Below, in pieces: positions 36,230 to 44,089 of a stretch of DNA of 64,000 nt (positions are counted from its first letter, which is position 1; the number at the start of each line of letters is the position of its first letter). Position numbers and translations under genes: made by a program. Source of the DNA: Gemmatimonas sp. (GTDB lineage: Bacteria > Gemmatimonadota > Gemmatimonadetes > Gemmatimonadales > Gemmatimonadaceae); NCBI GenBank assembly GCA_011390935.1, contig JAABRL010000007.1, forward strand, positions 48,398 to 112,397, given 5' to 3'. Under the pieces are notes generated by a model. It did not search any database and had not been told where the DNA came from. It saw only the letters and a list, made by a program, of their open reading frames with translations.

Positions 36230-37882
36230 GTGGCGCTCTCTCGACGCGAGTTTCTTCATGGCACCAGCGCCGCTGCGGCGGCGCTCGGACTGACGGCCGC
36301 GGTTCCCTCGCGGCTGCTCGGCGCTCCGCATGACCCACGCGCCGTCGCTTCGCTCGGCCGCGTTGGCGACGCCGCTTCGCGAGACCTCGCGATGCTCGCC
36401 CTCGATGCGGCCAAGTCCGCGGGCGCCTCGTACGCCGACGCCCGCATCAGCCGCAACAACGTGCGCAACGTGAGCACGCGCGAGCAGCGGGTGCTTGGGC
36501 TCGTGGACAACGAGACGTTCGGCATCGGAGTGCGTGTGCTGGTCGACGGCGCGTGGGGCTTCGCCGCCACCAACGAGCTCACGCGCGATGAGGTCATTCG
36601 CGTCGCGCAGCAGGCCGTGGCTCAAGCGCGCGCGAATCGCTCGGCGCTGCGCCGTCCGGTCACGCTCGCCCCGGTCACGCCCACCGCGGACGGCAGCTGG
36701 CGGTCGCCCGCGCGTATCGATCCCTTCGATGTGCCCATTGAGGAGCAGGTCGGGCTACTGCTGCAGGCCAATGAAGCGGCGCTCAAGGTGCTCAAGCCGG
36801 GCGGTCGCGGCATGGGCTTCGTGAACTCGTCCATGTTCTTCCTGCGCGAAGAGAAGACGCTCGCCACCACCGATGGCACGTTCGTGGTGCAGACGATCTT
36901 CCGGGCGCAGCCGAGCATGACGTGTCAGGCGGTGAACGTGGCGGCCGGCGATTTTCAATCGCGGCAGAGTACGGACATTCAGCCGATGGGGCGCGGCTAC
37001 GAGCATGTGCTCGATGCGAACCTCGTGGTGAACGCCGAGAAGTGGGCCACGGAGGCGATGGAAAAGCTGGGGGCGAAGTCGGTGGAGGTGGGACGCTACG
37101 ATCTGATCCTGCACCCCACGCACCTCTGGCTCACGATTCACGAATCGATCGCCCACCCCACCGAACTCGACCGCGCGCTTGGCTTCGAGGCCAACTACGC
37201 GGGCACGAGCTTCGTGGCGCCGCCGGACGCGGTGCTTGGCAAGCTCAAGTACGGTCCCGAGTTCATGAACGTGCAGGCCGATCGTTCGCAGGAGGGATCG
37301 CTGGGTGCGGTGGGTTGGGACGACGAAGGCGTGCAGCCCGACGAATACCTGATCATCAAGAACGGCATCTTCAACGACTACCAGACCACGCGCGAACAGG
37401 CGCCGTACCTGGCCGACTGGTACGCGTCGCAGGGCAAGCCGGTGCGGTCGCACGGCAACTCGTACGCGCAGACGTGGGCCGACGTGCAGTTCCAGCGCAT
37501 GCCCAACGTGTCGCTGCTGCCGGGTGAGCAGGATCTCGTGTGGAACGACCTCATTGCCGCGACCGATCGCGGCATCGCGATCGTGGGCGACGGCTCGTTC
37601 TCGATCGACCAGCAGCGCTACAACGCGCAGTTCGGCGGGCAGCTGTTCTACGAAATCCGCGGCGGCAAGATCGTGGGCATGCTCAAGGACGTGGCATACC
37701 AGATCCGCACGCCGGAGTTCTGGAACAGCATGGACATGCTCGGCGGTCAGCGCAGCTATGAACTCGGCGGCGCGTTTGGCGATGGCAAGGGCCAGCCGGC
37801 GCAGTCCAACGCGGTGAGTCATGGCTGTCCGCCCACGCGCCACAAGCAGGTGAACGTGATCAACACGGGACGGCAGGGATGA
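36230..37882 (+). CDS. tldD: TldD-family metallopeptidase with Tat signal
   Basis: The 550-residue protein is the catalytic half of a TldD/TldE-type zinc protease, whose relatives mature peptides and degrade toxins. A twin-arginine signal (LSRREFLHGTSAAAAALGL) begins near residue 4, so the protein should be exported folded. The metal motif HESIAH (HExxxH) and the GSFSIDQQRYNAQFGGQLFYEIRGG end region are typical. The GTG at 36230 was preferred over the ATG at 36173. It gives a normal short Tat n-region, and the 19 skipped codons use codons unlike the neighbours. The stop overlaps the tldE start (ATGA). Confidence 0.86.
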   Translation: MALSRREFLHGTSAAAAALGLTAAVPSRLLGAPHDPRAVASLGRVGDAASRDLAMLALDAAKSAGASYADARISRNNVRNVSTREQRVLGLVDNETFGIGVRVLVDGAWGFAATNELTRDEVIRVAQQAVAQARANRSALRRPVTLAPVTPTADGSWRSPARIDPFDVPIEEQVGLLLQANEAALKVLKPGGRGMGFVNSSMFFLREEKTLATTDGTFVVQTIFRAQPSMTCQAVNVAAGDFQSRQSTDIQPMGRGYEHVLDANLVVNAEKWATEAMEKLGAKSVEVGRYDLILHPTHLWLTIHESIAHPTELDRALGFEANYAGTSFVAPPDAVLGKLKYGPEFMNVQADRSQEGSLGAVGWDDEGVQPDEYLIIKNGIFNDYQTTREQAPYLADWYASQGKPVRSHGNSYAQTWADVQFQRMPNVSLLPGEQDLVWNDLIAATDRGIAIVGDGSFSIDQQRYNAQFGGQLFYEIRGGKIVGMLKDVAYQIRTPEFWNSMDMLGGQRSYELGGAFGDGKGQPAQSNAVSHGCPPTRHKQVNVINTGRQG

Positions 37883-39255
37883 GCGGGCCGCGCTCGCTGT
37901 ACGGGGCCACCGCGCCGCATCTCGGACGCGAGCAGGCCGAGGCGCTGTGCAAGCGCGTGCTCGGCTTCTCCACCGCCGATGAGATGCGCGTGAACGTGAA
38001 CTCCGGCGCCACGGCCAATACGCGCTTCGCCGTGAATCAGATCTCCACGGCCGGCGACAACACGAACGTGTCGATCACCGTGCGAGCCGTGTTCGGCAAG
38101 AAAGCGGGCAGCGCCACCACCAATCGCACCGACGACGAGTCGCTGCGCGCGGTCGTGCAGCGCGCCGAATCGCTGGCGCGTCTGGCGCCCGACGATCCCG
38201 AGATGCTCCCCGAACTGGGGCCGCAGTCGTATCTCGACAGCGATGGCTTTGCATCGGCTACCGCCAACCTCGATCCGGCCGGTCGCGCGTCGGCGGTGCG
38301 CAGCATTACCGATCCTTCGGCCGATGCCGGGCTCGTGTCCACGGGTTATCTCGAAGCACAGACGGGCTCCACAGCGGTGGCCACGTCGCGTGGCCTGTTC
38401 GCGTGGCGCGAGCAGACGGCGGTGGCACTCACCACGACGGTGCGCACCACCGACGGCACCGGTTCCGGTTGGGCTGGCGCAACGTCGCACGATTGGTCGC
38501 GCATCAATCCGGCGGAACTCGGCGCGCGCGCGATCGACAAGGCGCGTCGCTCGGCAAATCCGGTCGCGGTCGAACCGGGTCGCTACACGGTCGTACTCGA
38601 ACCCACGGCGGTCGGCAACCTCGTGCAGCTCATCGCCGGCGCAGCGCAGGCGCGCGCCGCAGACGAAGGGCGTTCGTTCTTTTCGAAGCCCGGTGGCGGT
38701 ACCAAGATTGGCATGAAGGTCGTCGATGAGCGGGTCACCCTGCTCTCCGATCCGCTCGACCCCGATGCGTACGGCAGCACGTTCGGCGGCGACGGTCTGC
38801 CGTCGAAGAAGCTCACGTGGATCGAAAACGGTGTGGTGAAGAATCTCGCCTACGATCGCTGGTGGGCGCAGCAGAAGGGCGCTGAGGCGTCGTCGTTTCC
38901 CGGCTCGCTGCGCATGCTCGGTGGCACGACGAGCATCGAAGACATGATCGCGTCTACCGAGCGCGGGCTGCTCGTCACGCGCTTCTGGTACATTCGGCCC
39001 GTCGATCCGCGCACCATCCTGTATACCGGACTCACGCGCGACGGCACCTTCCTGATCGAGAACGGTCGAGTGACGCGCGCGGTGAAGAACCTGCGCTGGA
39101 ACGAGTCACCGATTTTCATGCTCAACAACGTCGAAGCGATGGGCGTGCCGGTGCGTGTCAGCGCCAGCGAAAGCGGCGGGCCAGGGCAGGCCGTTGTCGT
39201 GCCACCGCTCAAGGTTCGCGATTTCACCTTTACCAGTTTGAGCGACGCCGTCTGA
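37879..39255 (+). CDS. TldE/PmbA-family protein, partner of TldD
   Basis: The 458-residue protein is the second TldD/PmbA-family member of this unit. It lacks an HExxxH motif, as expected for the non-catalytic TldE-like subunit that shapes the chamber with TldD. Family blocks include GRYTVVLEPTAVGNLVQLIAGAA, STFGGDGLPSKK and LTRDGTFLIENGRV near the end. It has no obvious signal peptide although its partner has a Tat signal, so it may ride out with TldD. The ATG overlaps the tldD stop by four bases. Confidence 0.85.
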   Translation: MSGPRSLYGATAPHLGREQAEALCKRVLGFSTADEMRVNVNSGATANTRFAVNQISTAGDNTNVSITVRAVFGKKAGSATTNRTDDESLRAVVQRAESLARLAPDDPEMLPELGPQSYLDSDGFASATANLDPAGRASAVRSITDPSADAGLVSTGYLEAQTGSTAVATSRGLFAWREQTAVALTTTVRTTDGTGSGWAGATSHDWSRINPAELGARAIDKARRSANPVAVEPGRYTVVLEPTAVGNLVQLIAGAAQARAADEGRSFFSKPGGGTKIGMKVVDERVTLLSDPLDPDAYGSTFGGDGLPSKKLTWIENGVVKNLAYDRWWAQQKGAEASSFPGSLRMLGGTTSIEDMIASTERGLLVTRFWYIRPVDPRTILYTGLTRDGTFLIENGRVTRAVKNLRWNESPIFMLNNVEAMGVPVRVSASESGGPGQAVVVPPLKVRDFTFTSLSDAV

Positions 39256-39262
39256 ACACGTG

Positions 39263-39284
39263 ACGTCGTGACGATTCACGACGT
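39263..39284. terminator. Perfect inverted repeat just after tldE
   Basis: Nine-base arms, acgtcgtga and tcacgacgt, flank a four-base loop eight bases after the tldE stop. It may terminate the tldD-tldE message. With no T run, it could instead be an operator in the 196-base leader of the H1-like gene. Confidence 0.45.
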
Positions 39285-39451
39285 CCTTCCGACAACTGTT
39301 GCACCAACTGTGCGTGCCATTGTTTACGATGAGCGCGCCAGCGTGTCGAAAGCCGCGGAGTTCGCTCCGTCTGTGCGGCTCGTGACACGTCACTCGCGTC
39401 TCCACCGGGGGAGACCGGGTACCCCACCCTCCTTAGTGAGGATCGTTCACA

Positions 39452-39850
39452 ATGGCTCCTGCCAAGAAGACCGCGCGCAAGAAGACGGCCAAGAAGGCCA
39501 CGCGCAAGACGGCCAAGAAGGCCCCGCGCAAGACCGCGAAGAAGGCGGTCCGCAAGACAGCCAAGAAGGCTGTGCGCAAGACGGCCAAGAAGGGCGCGAA
39601 GAAGACGGCCAAGAAGGCGACTCGCAAGACCGCCAAGAAGGCTGTGAAGAAGACCGCCAAGAAGGCGACGCGCAAGACCGCCAAGAAGGGCGCAAAGAAG
39701 ACGGCCAAGAAGGCGACGCGCAAGACCGCCAAGAAGGCTGTGAAGAAGACCGCCAAGAAGGCGACGCGCAAGACCGCCAAGAAGGCCACGCGCAAGAAGA
39801 CCACGCGCAAGGCGGCTCCGGCTCCGGCCGCGCCGGCACCGGCCGAGTAA
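39452..39850 (+). CDS. Histone H1-like lysine-rich DNA-binding protein
   Basis: The 132-residue protein is almost entirely a Lys/Ala/Thr repeat. The unit is close to ATRKTAKK, repeated about a dozen times with variants (APRKTAKK, AVKKTAKK, GAKKTAKK), and a short Ala-Pro tail ends in PAPAE. Such proteins resemble the C-terminal tail of eukaryotic H1 and bacterial Hc1/HctB-like proteins; they bind and condense DNA. GAGG precedes the ATG, and a strong terminator follows, so it is its own transcription unit. Codon use is monotonous (aag, gcc, acg), and the coding DNA itself is a 24-base repeat. Confidence 0.9.
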   Translation: MAPAKKTARKKTAKKATRKTAKKAPRKTAKKAVRKTAKKAVRKTAKKGAKKTAKKATRKTAKKAVKKTAKKATRKTAKKGAKKTAKKATRKTAKKAVKKTAKKATRKTAKKATRKKTTRKAAPAPAAPAPAE

Positions 39851-39890
39851 GCTGGTTCCTTCGCGGGATCAATCTGGACCCGTTGAACGC

Positions 39891-39920
39891 AAAGACGCCG
39901 GCATGTCTGCCGGCGTCTTT
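39891..39920 (+). terminator. Intrinsic terminator of the H1-like gene
   Basis: Thirteen-base arms (39891-39903 aaagacgccggca and 39908-39920 tgccggcgtcttt) around a four-base loop end in TTT, with a further TTT five bases on. It is symmetric and may also work for the minus strand. Confidence 0.85.
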
Positions 39921-39975
39921 CGCGTTTCATGGCTCGTCGTGGATTATGCCGACGACGGTGTGATCACCTTACGCA

Positions 39976-40146
39976 CTACGCAACCGCGGCCACCAGCTGC
40001 CCGTCGCGCTCCGAATCTTCATCGAGATCCGGCACCGGTCCCCAGACGTAGGCCAGAAAACGCGGCTCAGTGGCGGGAAGACTGCCATCGGCAATCACGA
40101 TGCCGATGGGCTCACCAGTGGTGATGTGCTTACGAGATAGACGCAT
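39976..40146 (-). CDS. Small 56-residue protein of unknown function
   Basis: The frame starts with ATG at 40146 and ends at a TAG. A strong GGAGG ribosome-binding site ends nine bases before the start. The protein begins MRLSRKHITTGEPIGI, continues with GSLPATEPRFLAYVWGPVPD, and ends with an acidic segment and VAAVA. Codon choice (GCC, GTG, CTG, GAT) resembles the neighbours, and no membrane segment is visible. The gene is bounded by the H1 terminator and a 220-base gap. I recognise no family. The combination of a ribosome-binding site and native codon use makes it probably real. Confidence 0.65.
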   Translation of the reverse strand: MRLSRKHITTGEPIGIVIADGSLPATEPRFLAYVWGPVPDLDEDSERDGQLVAAVA

Positions 40147-40340
40147 GAGGGCGGACCTCCACCCGAGTTCGAGACCTGCACGGCTGCCGCCCCGTCGTGG
40201 AGCGAGCTCGCATCACTGTATTGCACGATGCGTGCCTGTCTCGATTCTCTCGTAAGGTGTTGCGCCACAACGGTTTGAATTGAACGCGGCGAGCCGAAGC
40301 GGCGCGGCGTGTCAAAGCGATACGTATTGCGGAAGACACC

Positions 40341-40359
40341 GCGTGTCATCGCGACACGC
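40341..40359 (-). terminator. Hairpin following the methyltransferase-like gene
   Basis: Seven-base perfect arms, gcgtgtc and gacacgc, around a five-base loop begin eight bases after the stop of the minus-strand gene. There is no T run, so it is only a candidate terminator. Confidence 0.4.
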
Positions 40360-40367
40360 TGGCATGC

Positions 40368-41192
40368 TCAGGCGACCGCTTCCTTGCGAGCGAGGAAGGT
40401 GCGGCTCCCGTTCTCGCGGGTGCGCTCCAACGTGACTTGCCATCCGCGATAGCGCGTCTCCAGCTCCTCGATCGGGATGATCGTGGAACCCTCGGTCGCT
40501 TCCGTTTCGCCCTCCGCGATCACGCTGCCGGCACCAACGGCGATCGTTTCGACCAGGTGCACGCCGCCATCGGCCGTGGCGCTCTGCAGGATGCTGATCA
40601 CGCGCGCGCGATCGGCGGTGGTGAGCCCAGCCAAGGCCGCCGCGCTGCACACCACGGCGTGCAGCTCCACATCCGGGTGCCAGCCACTCAGGTCACCACA
40701 GTAGCCGCGCACGCGGTCATGCAGGCCGGCCTGCTGCGCCGCCGCCATCACGCGCTGCATGGCATCGGCGGCCGGATCGAGCGCTGTGACGGCGCAGCCA
40801 TTTGCGGCCAGGAAGAGTGCTTGCCCCTCGCGACACGCACCGGCCACCAGGACATGGCGATCGGGGGCATGCGTGAGTTCACGCACCAGCGCGGCGTTTG
40901 GATCGAGCCCCCAGTGCTCCGGGCGCCGGTACTGTTCCAGCTGCTTCAGACGACGGCGGCGCCACGTCTGATAGGTGGGCAGCCGCAGGCGACGCGAAAT
41001 GATGCGATCGACCTCCTGCCAGATCAGGAGCTCCGTCAGCGCCACCTGGTCCTGCGCCGCAAGCACGGCGACCGCCTCATCCCCGATCTTCAGGATGACG
41101 CTGCGCGGGATCGAGTCCTTATAGTCCTCGATCTCGCGTTCGACGTACAACTCGTATTCGTGCTTGAGAGAGCGCGGATTCTGGAAGGGCAT
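40368..41192 (-). CDS. SAM-dependent methyltransferase-like protein
   Basis: The 274-residue protein has an N-terminal helical region of about 110 residues rich in Arg and Glu (HEYELYVEREIEDYKDSIP). A class I methyltransferase-like Rossmann domain follows: HVLVAGACREGQALFLAANGC, an acidic strand end VTALDPAADA, and VELHAVVCSAAALAGL. The substrate is unknown. The frame extends upstream to 41303. A good TTGCGC/TAGTAT promoter lies inside that extension, so the ATG at 41192 (MPFQNPRSLK) is the better start. It diverges from mutM. Confidence 0.7.
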   Translation of the reverse strand: MPFQNPRSLKHEYELYVEREIEDYKDSIPRSVILKIGDEAVAVLAAQDQVALTELLIWQEVDRIISRRLRLPTYQTWRRRRLKQLEQYRRPEHWGLDPNAALVRELTHAPDRHVLVAGACREGQALFLAANGCAVTALDPAADAMQRVMAAAQQAGLHDRVRGYCGDLSGWHPDVELHAVVCSAAALAGLTTADRARVISILQSATADGGVHLVETIAVGAGSVIAEGETEATEGSTIIPIEELETRYRGWQVTLERTRENGSRTFLARKEAVA

Positions 41193-41218
41193 GCCCCGAT
41201 GTGGAAAGGTGTGGACAA

Positions 41219-41246
41219 ATACTAGGTCTCCATCGAAAATGCGCAA
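41219..41246 (-). promoter_or_regulatory. Sigma-70-like promoter of the methyltransferase-like gene
   Basis: On the minus strand, TTGCGC (41246-41241), 16 bases and TAGTAT (41224-41219) are followed by about 20 bases of leader before the ATG at 41192. The -35 hexamer is the same as at the tldD promoter. Confidence 0.55.
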
Positions 41247-41318
41247 GAGCAATCGAAACATTTCGCTGCGCACAAGCACTTCGTGTTCACATTTCTGTGC
41301 CACGTCTCACCAATCGCC

Positions 41319-42137
41319 GTGCCTGAACTCCCCGAAGTCGAACGTGCCGCCGGATTGCTGCGCACCGCCCTCGTCGGGCGCACCATCGCATCCGTCAGCA
41401 CGCTTCACCGTTCCGCCGCACGCTACCTGCCTGCGTCAGTCGCAGACACGCTCGCGAGCTGCGTGGTCACGCGCGTCGAACGCCGAGCGAAGTATCAGCT
41501 GCTGCATCTCGATGACGGTCGTGTGATCGAGGTGCACTTCAAGATGACCGGCGATTGGGCCATCGGGCCGGCGTCGCTGCCCGCGCCGGCGCTCGAGCGC
41601 GTGCGCCTCGTCACCACCGACGGCACGCGCGTCTCCTTGGTTGATGGTCGGGCGTTCGCCGTGATGCGGGTGCATGCGGCCAATGCGTCGTTTCTCCCGC
41701 CGCTGGGGCCAGAGCCGCTCGACGCCGCGTGGTCGGGTGACCTGCTGCGCGCCGCGCTGTCGCGCAAGCGCGGTCCGATCAAGCCCGCCCTGCTCGACCA
41801 GCGCGTGGTCGCCGGCCTCGGCAACATCTATGCGGCCGAAGCGCTCTGGGAAGCCGCGATTCATCCGAACGCTCGCGCCAATCGTCTGTCGTTGGCGCGC
41901 GTGACGCGTCTGGCTGCCGCCGCCCGGCTGGTGCTCGAACGCGCGCCGAACGCGCGCTACTACGGACACCGCAGCGCCGATGATGGCCACGCCTACGCCA
42001 TCGGTGACGGTGCCGACGAGCAGTGGTGCGTGTACGACCGCGAGGGCGAAGCGTGCCGTCGGTGCGACGGCCGCATCAGGCGCGTGGAGCAGGCCGGGCG
42101 CAGTACGTACTACTGCGGTCGCTGTCAGCGCGCGTAG
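41319..42137 (+). CDS. mutM: Formamidopyrimidine-DNA glycosylase (MutM/Fpg family)
   Basis: The 272-residue enzyme removes oxidised purines and nicks the site. The start must be the GTG at 41319, because the mature N-terminus needs Pro2-Glu3 (PELPEVERA), the catalytic pair. Also visible are the RRAKYQLLHL lysine strand, the helix-two-turn-helix GLGNIYAAEALWEA, and the C-terminal zinc finger CRRCDG...YYCGRCQ. These features fit the Fpg/Nei family. I cannot separate Fpg from Nei with full certainty, although the N-terminus favours Fpg. It ends one base short of the convergent glycosyltransferase stop. Confidence 0.9.
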   Translation: MPELPEVERAAGLLRTALVGRTIASVSTLHRSAARYLPASVADTLASCVVTRVERRAKYQLLHLDDGRVIEVHFKMTGDWAIGPASLPAPALERVRLVTTDGTRVSLVDGRAFAVMRVHAANASFLPPLGPEPLDAAWSGDLLRAALSRKRGPIKPALLDQRVVAGLGNIYAAEALWEAAIHPNARANRLSLARVTRLAAAARLVLERAPNARYYGHRSADDGHAYAIGDGADEQWCVYDREGEACRRCDGRIRRVEQAGRSTYYCGRCQRA

Positions 42138-42138
42138 T

Positions 42139-43224
42139 TCAGGGCGCGATCGCCCGTCGCTGTTCGGTGGCTCTCGAGAACGCCGCAAGCGTTCCCTGCG
42201 CTGAACGCTGCCACGAGTACGCCTCGGCACGACGACGACCTCGTGCGCGCAACGCCGTATTCACTGCCGGGTCGTTGAGCAGCCGCTGCAGCTGCGTCGC
42301 CAGTGCGTCGCTGTCGTCCACCGGGAAGTAGAGCGCGGCGTCACCAGCCACCTCGGGCAGCGTGCTCGCCTCCGCGCACACCACGGCGCCGCCAGCGGTC
42401 AGTGCCTCGAGCACCGGGAGGCCGAACCCTTCGTAGCGCGACGGCACCACGAGCGCCGCTGCGCGCGCGTACAGCCCGCCAAGCTCCGCGTCGCTCACAA
42501 AGCCGGCCCGATGCAACCACGGCGGCGGTGCACCGGGGGCGACGGCGCCACCACACAGGACCAGCGGCACCTGCACACCGCGCGCACGCAGCCGATCCAT
42601 CGCACGAAACAGCGTGGGCAGATTCTTGCGCCGTTCGCGCGAGCCGATTGCCAGCAGGAACGGACCGGCGACGCCGAGTCGGGAGAGCAGGGCGTCAGCG
42701 GCGTGCAGATCGCCGCCGGTGCGAAACTCGTCAGCGGCGTGCGGTACCACGCTGATCTGGTCTGCCGACACACCGAGTTGCGCCACGATTTCATCGCGCG
42801 CGACCTCGGCTCCCGTGATGATGTGGTGCGCGGCGCTGGCGCTCCGGCGGTAGCGTCGCGCCGCGCTCGCGCGTTTGACCACTTTCCACCAGCGACCGTC
42901 CACCAGGAGCATGGGGGCAAGGTCGTGAATCGTGGGCACGATCGCGGCGCCGCGCGGCGTGCCGCGCACGAAGTTCCATGGATACCACGCGACGTCGTAG
43001 TGCCCGTCAATCCAACGATCGATCGGCAGCACGAGCAGCCGGTCCTGGAGCGTGGTCACGGCGCACAGTTCGTCGTGAACAGCGGCGACATCGGCCGTAC
43101 GCACGCCCAGCGTGAACCGCACGTCGGCCGACTCACGTGCCATCGCCTCGAGCAGTCGCCGCACGTACCGTCCCACCCCGCGATGATCGTGGCGCAACTG
43201 CGAGGCTTCCACGGCGACGTGCAT
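42139..43224 (-). CDS. GT4-family glycosyltransferase
   Basis: The 361-residue GT-B enzyme transfers a sugar from a nucleotide donor. The acceptor half has HDHRGVGRYVRRLL and the IHDLAPML block. The donor half has FLLAIGSRERRKNLPTLFRAM, and the EX7E-type motif in PSRYEGFGLPVLEAL, where the two Glu are eight residues apart. The final EAYSWQRSAQGTL helix is typical. The substrate is unknown; mannosyl- or rhamnosyl-type transfer to a surface polymer is usual for this group. The ATG at 43224 follows a GGAG site. The gene diverges from a methyltransferase gene across 76 bases. Confidence 0.88.
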   Translation of the reverse strand: MHVAVEASQLRHDHRGVGRYVRRLLEAMARESADVRFTLGVRTADVAAVHDELCAVTTLQDRLLVLPIDRWIDGHYDVAWYPWNFVRGTPRGAAIVPTIHDLAPMLLVDGRWWKVVKRASAARRYRRSASAAHHIITGAEVARDEIVAQLGVSADQISVVPHAADEFRTGGDLHAADALLSRLGVAGPFLLAIGSRERRKNLPTLFRAMDRLRARGVQVPLVLCGGAVAPGAPPPWLHRAGFVSDAELGGLYARAAALVVPSRYEGFGLPVLEALTAGGAVVCAEASTLPEVAGDAALYFPVDDSDALATQLQRLLNDPAVNTALRARGRRRAEAYSWQRSAQGTLAAFSRATEQRRAIAP

Positions 43225-43288
43225 GAACCGATTCACTCCGGGTGATGACGTGGCGTGCGGTGCGACAAGCGGCGAACCGGGCAACTCG

Positions 43289-43294
43289 TATATT
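43289..43294 (+). promoter_or_regulatory. TATATT box placed for leaderless methyltransferase mRNA
   Basis: The -10-like hexamer ends six bases before the ATG at 43301. It lies in a near-palindromic gtatattag, so the reverse strand offers TAATAT for the divergent glycosyltransferase gene. Confidence 0.5.
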
Positions 43295-43300
43295 AGCCGC

Positions 43301-44089
43301 ATGATGCCTGCCGGATGGATACTGGCCCTGCTGGTCGGGGCACTGTGGATGCGCGAACGCACGCGCCGCGAACGCATGCGCGCGCAGCTGCTCCATCGCG
43401 GGTGGCCCACGGAATGGCCGATCCCGCGGATCACGCTCCCCGAACTCGACCCGATCTTCACGCCGGGCCCGTTCGGTCCCACGCACGACACCGAGGTGCG
43501 CTTCATCGGGCGTGGCAGCATGGATGTGCCCGGTGGCACCAGCGATGCCGAAGCGTGGATTCTGAGCGTACTCGCGCTGCGTGCCACCGCACTCTTCGAG
43601 TTCGGCACCTGCACCGGCAAGACCTCGTACCTGTGGGCGCGCAACGCACCGGCCGACGCACGTATCGTGACGATCACGTTGGCGCCCGAGCAGCGCGATA
43701 CGGTGCAGGTGGCATCGGGGGACGACCGCCGCGACCTGCGATTTGCGCGCAATGAATCGGCGTTCACGGAGTTCGTATACAGCGGCACCGATGTGGCGCA
43801 CAAGGTCGAGCAGCACTTCGGCGACAGCAAGCAGTTCGACGAAACCCCGTTTGTCGACTTCGCCGACGTGGTGTTCGTGGACGGCTCGCACGCGCAGTCG
43901 TATGTGGTGAGCGACTCCGCCAAGGCCATGCGCATCGTGAAGCCCGGTGGTCTCGTGCTGTGGCACGACTATCGCGGCCCGTCGCTCACCGTGGGCGTGT
44001 ACACCGCGCTCAACGAACTGGCGCGCACGCACGCGCTGCGACATGTGGACGGCTCGAGCCTCGTGGCCTGGCGGCGGCCGCTCGCCTAG
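43301..44089 (+). CDS. Class I SAM-dependent methyltransferase with membrane anchor
   Basis: The 262-residue protein starts with one hydrophobic segment (PAGWILALLVGALWM) followed by a very basic stretch, so it is probably anchored with the catalytic part in the cytoplasm. The domain resembles Methyltransf_24/cephalosporin-hydroxylase-like proteins: LFEFGTCTGKTSYLWARNAP, an acidic VVFVDGSHAQSYV strand, and KPGGLVLWHDYRG. The neighbouring glycosyltransferase suggests sugar or lipid methylation, which is an inference. Two adjacent ATGs (43301, 43304) are possible starts. Its TAG stop overlaps the TAG of the convergent gene. Confidence 0.75.
   Translation: MMPAGWILALLVGALWMRERTRRERMRAQLLHRGWPTEWPIPRITLPELDPIFTPGPFGPTHDTEVRFIGRGSMDVPGGTSDAEAWILSVLALRATALFEFGTCTGKTSYLWARNAPADARIVTITLAPEQRDTVQVASGDDRRDLRFARNESAFTEFVYSGTDVAHKVEQHFGDSKQFDETPFVDFADVVFVDGSHAQSYVVSDSAKAMRIVKPGGLVLWHDYRGPSLTVGVYTALNELARTHALRHVDGSSLVAWRRPLA

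Noticed and set aside
39268..39963. Alternative-frame Gln/Glu/Asp-rich product across the H1-like gene
   Set aside because: It arises from reading the same 24-base repeat one frame over. It lacks a ribosome-binding site and runs through the terminator.
41193..41303. N-terminal extension of the methyltransferase-like protein to 41303 or 41261
   Set aside because: A good promoter lies inside the extension, and the ATG at 41192 has a normal leader.
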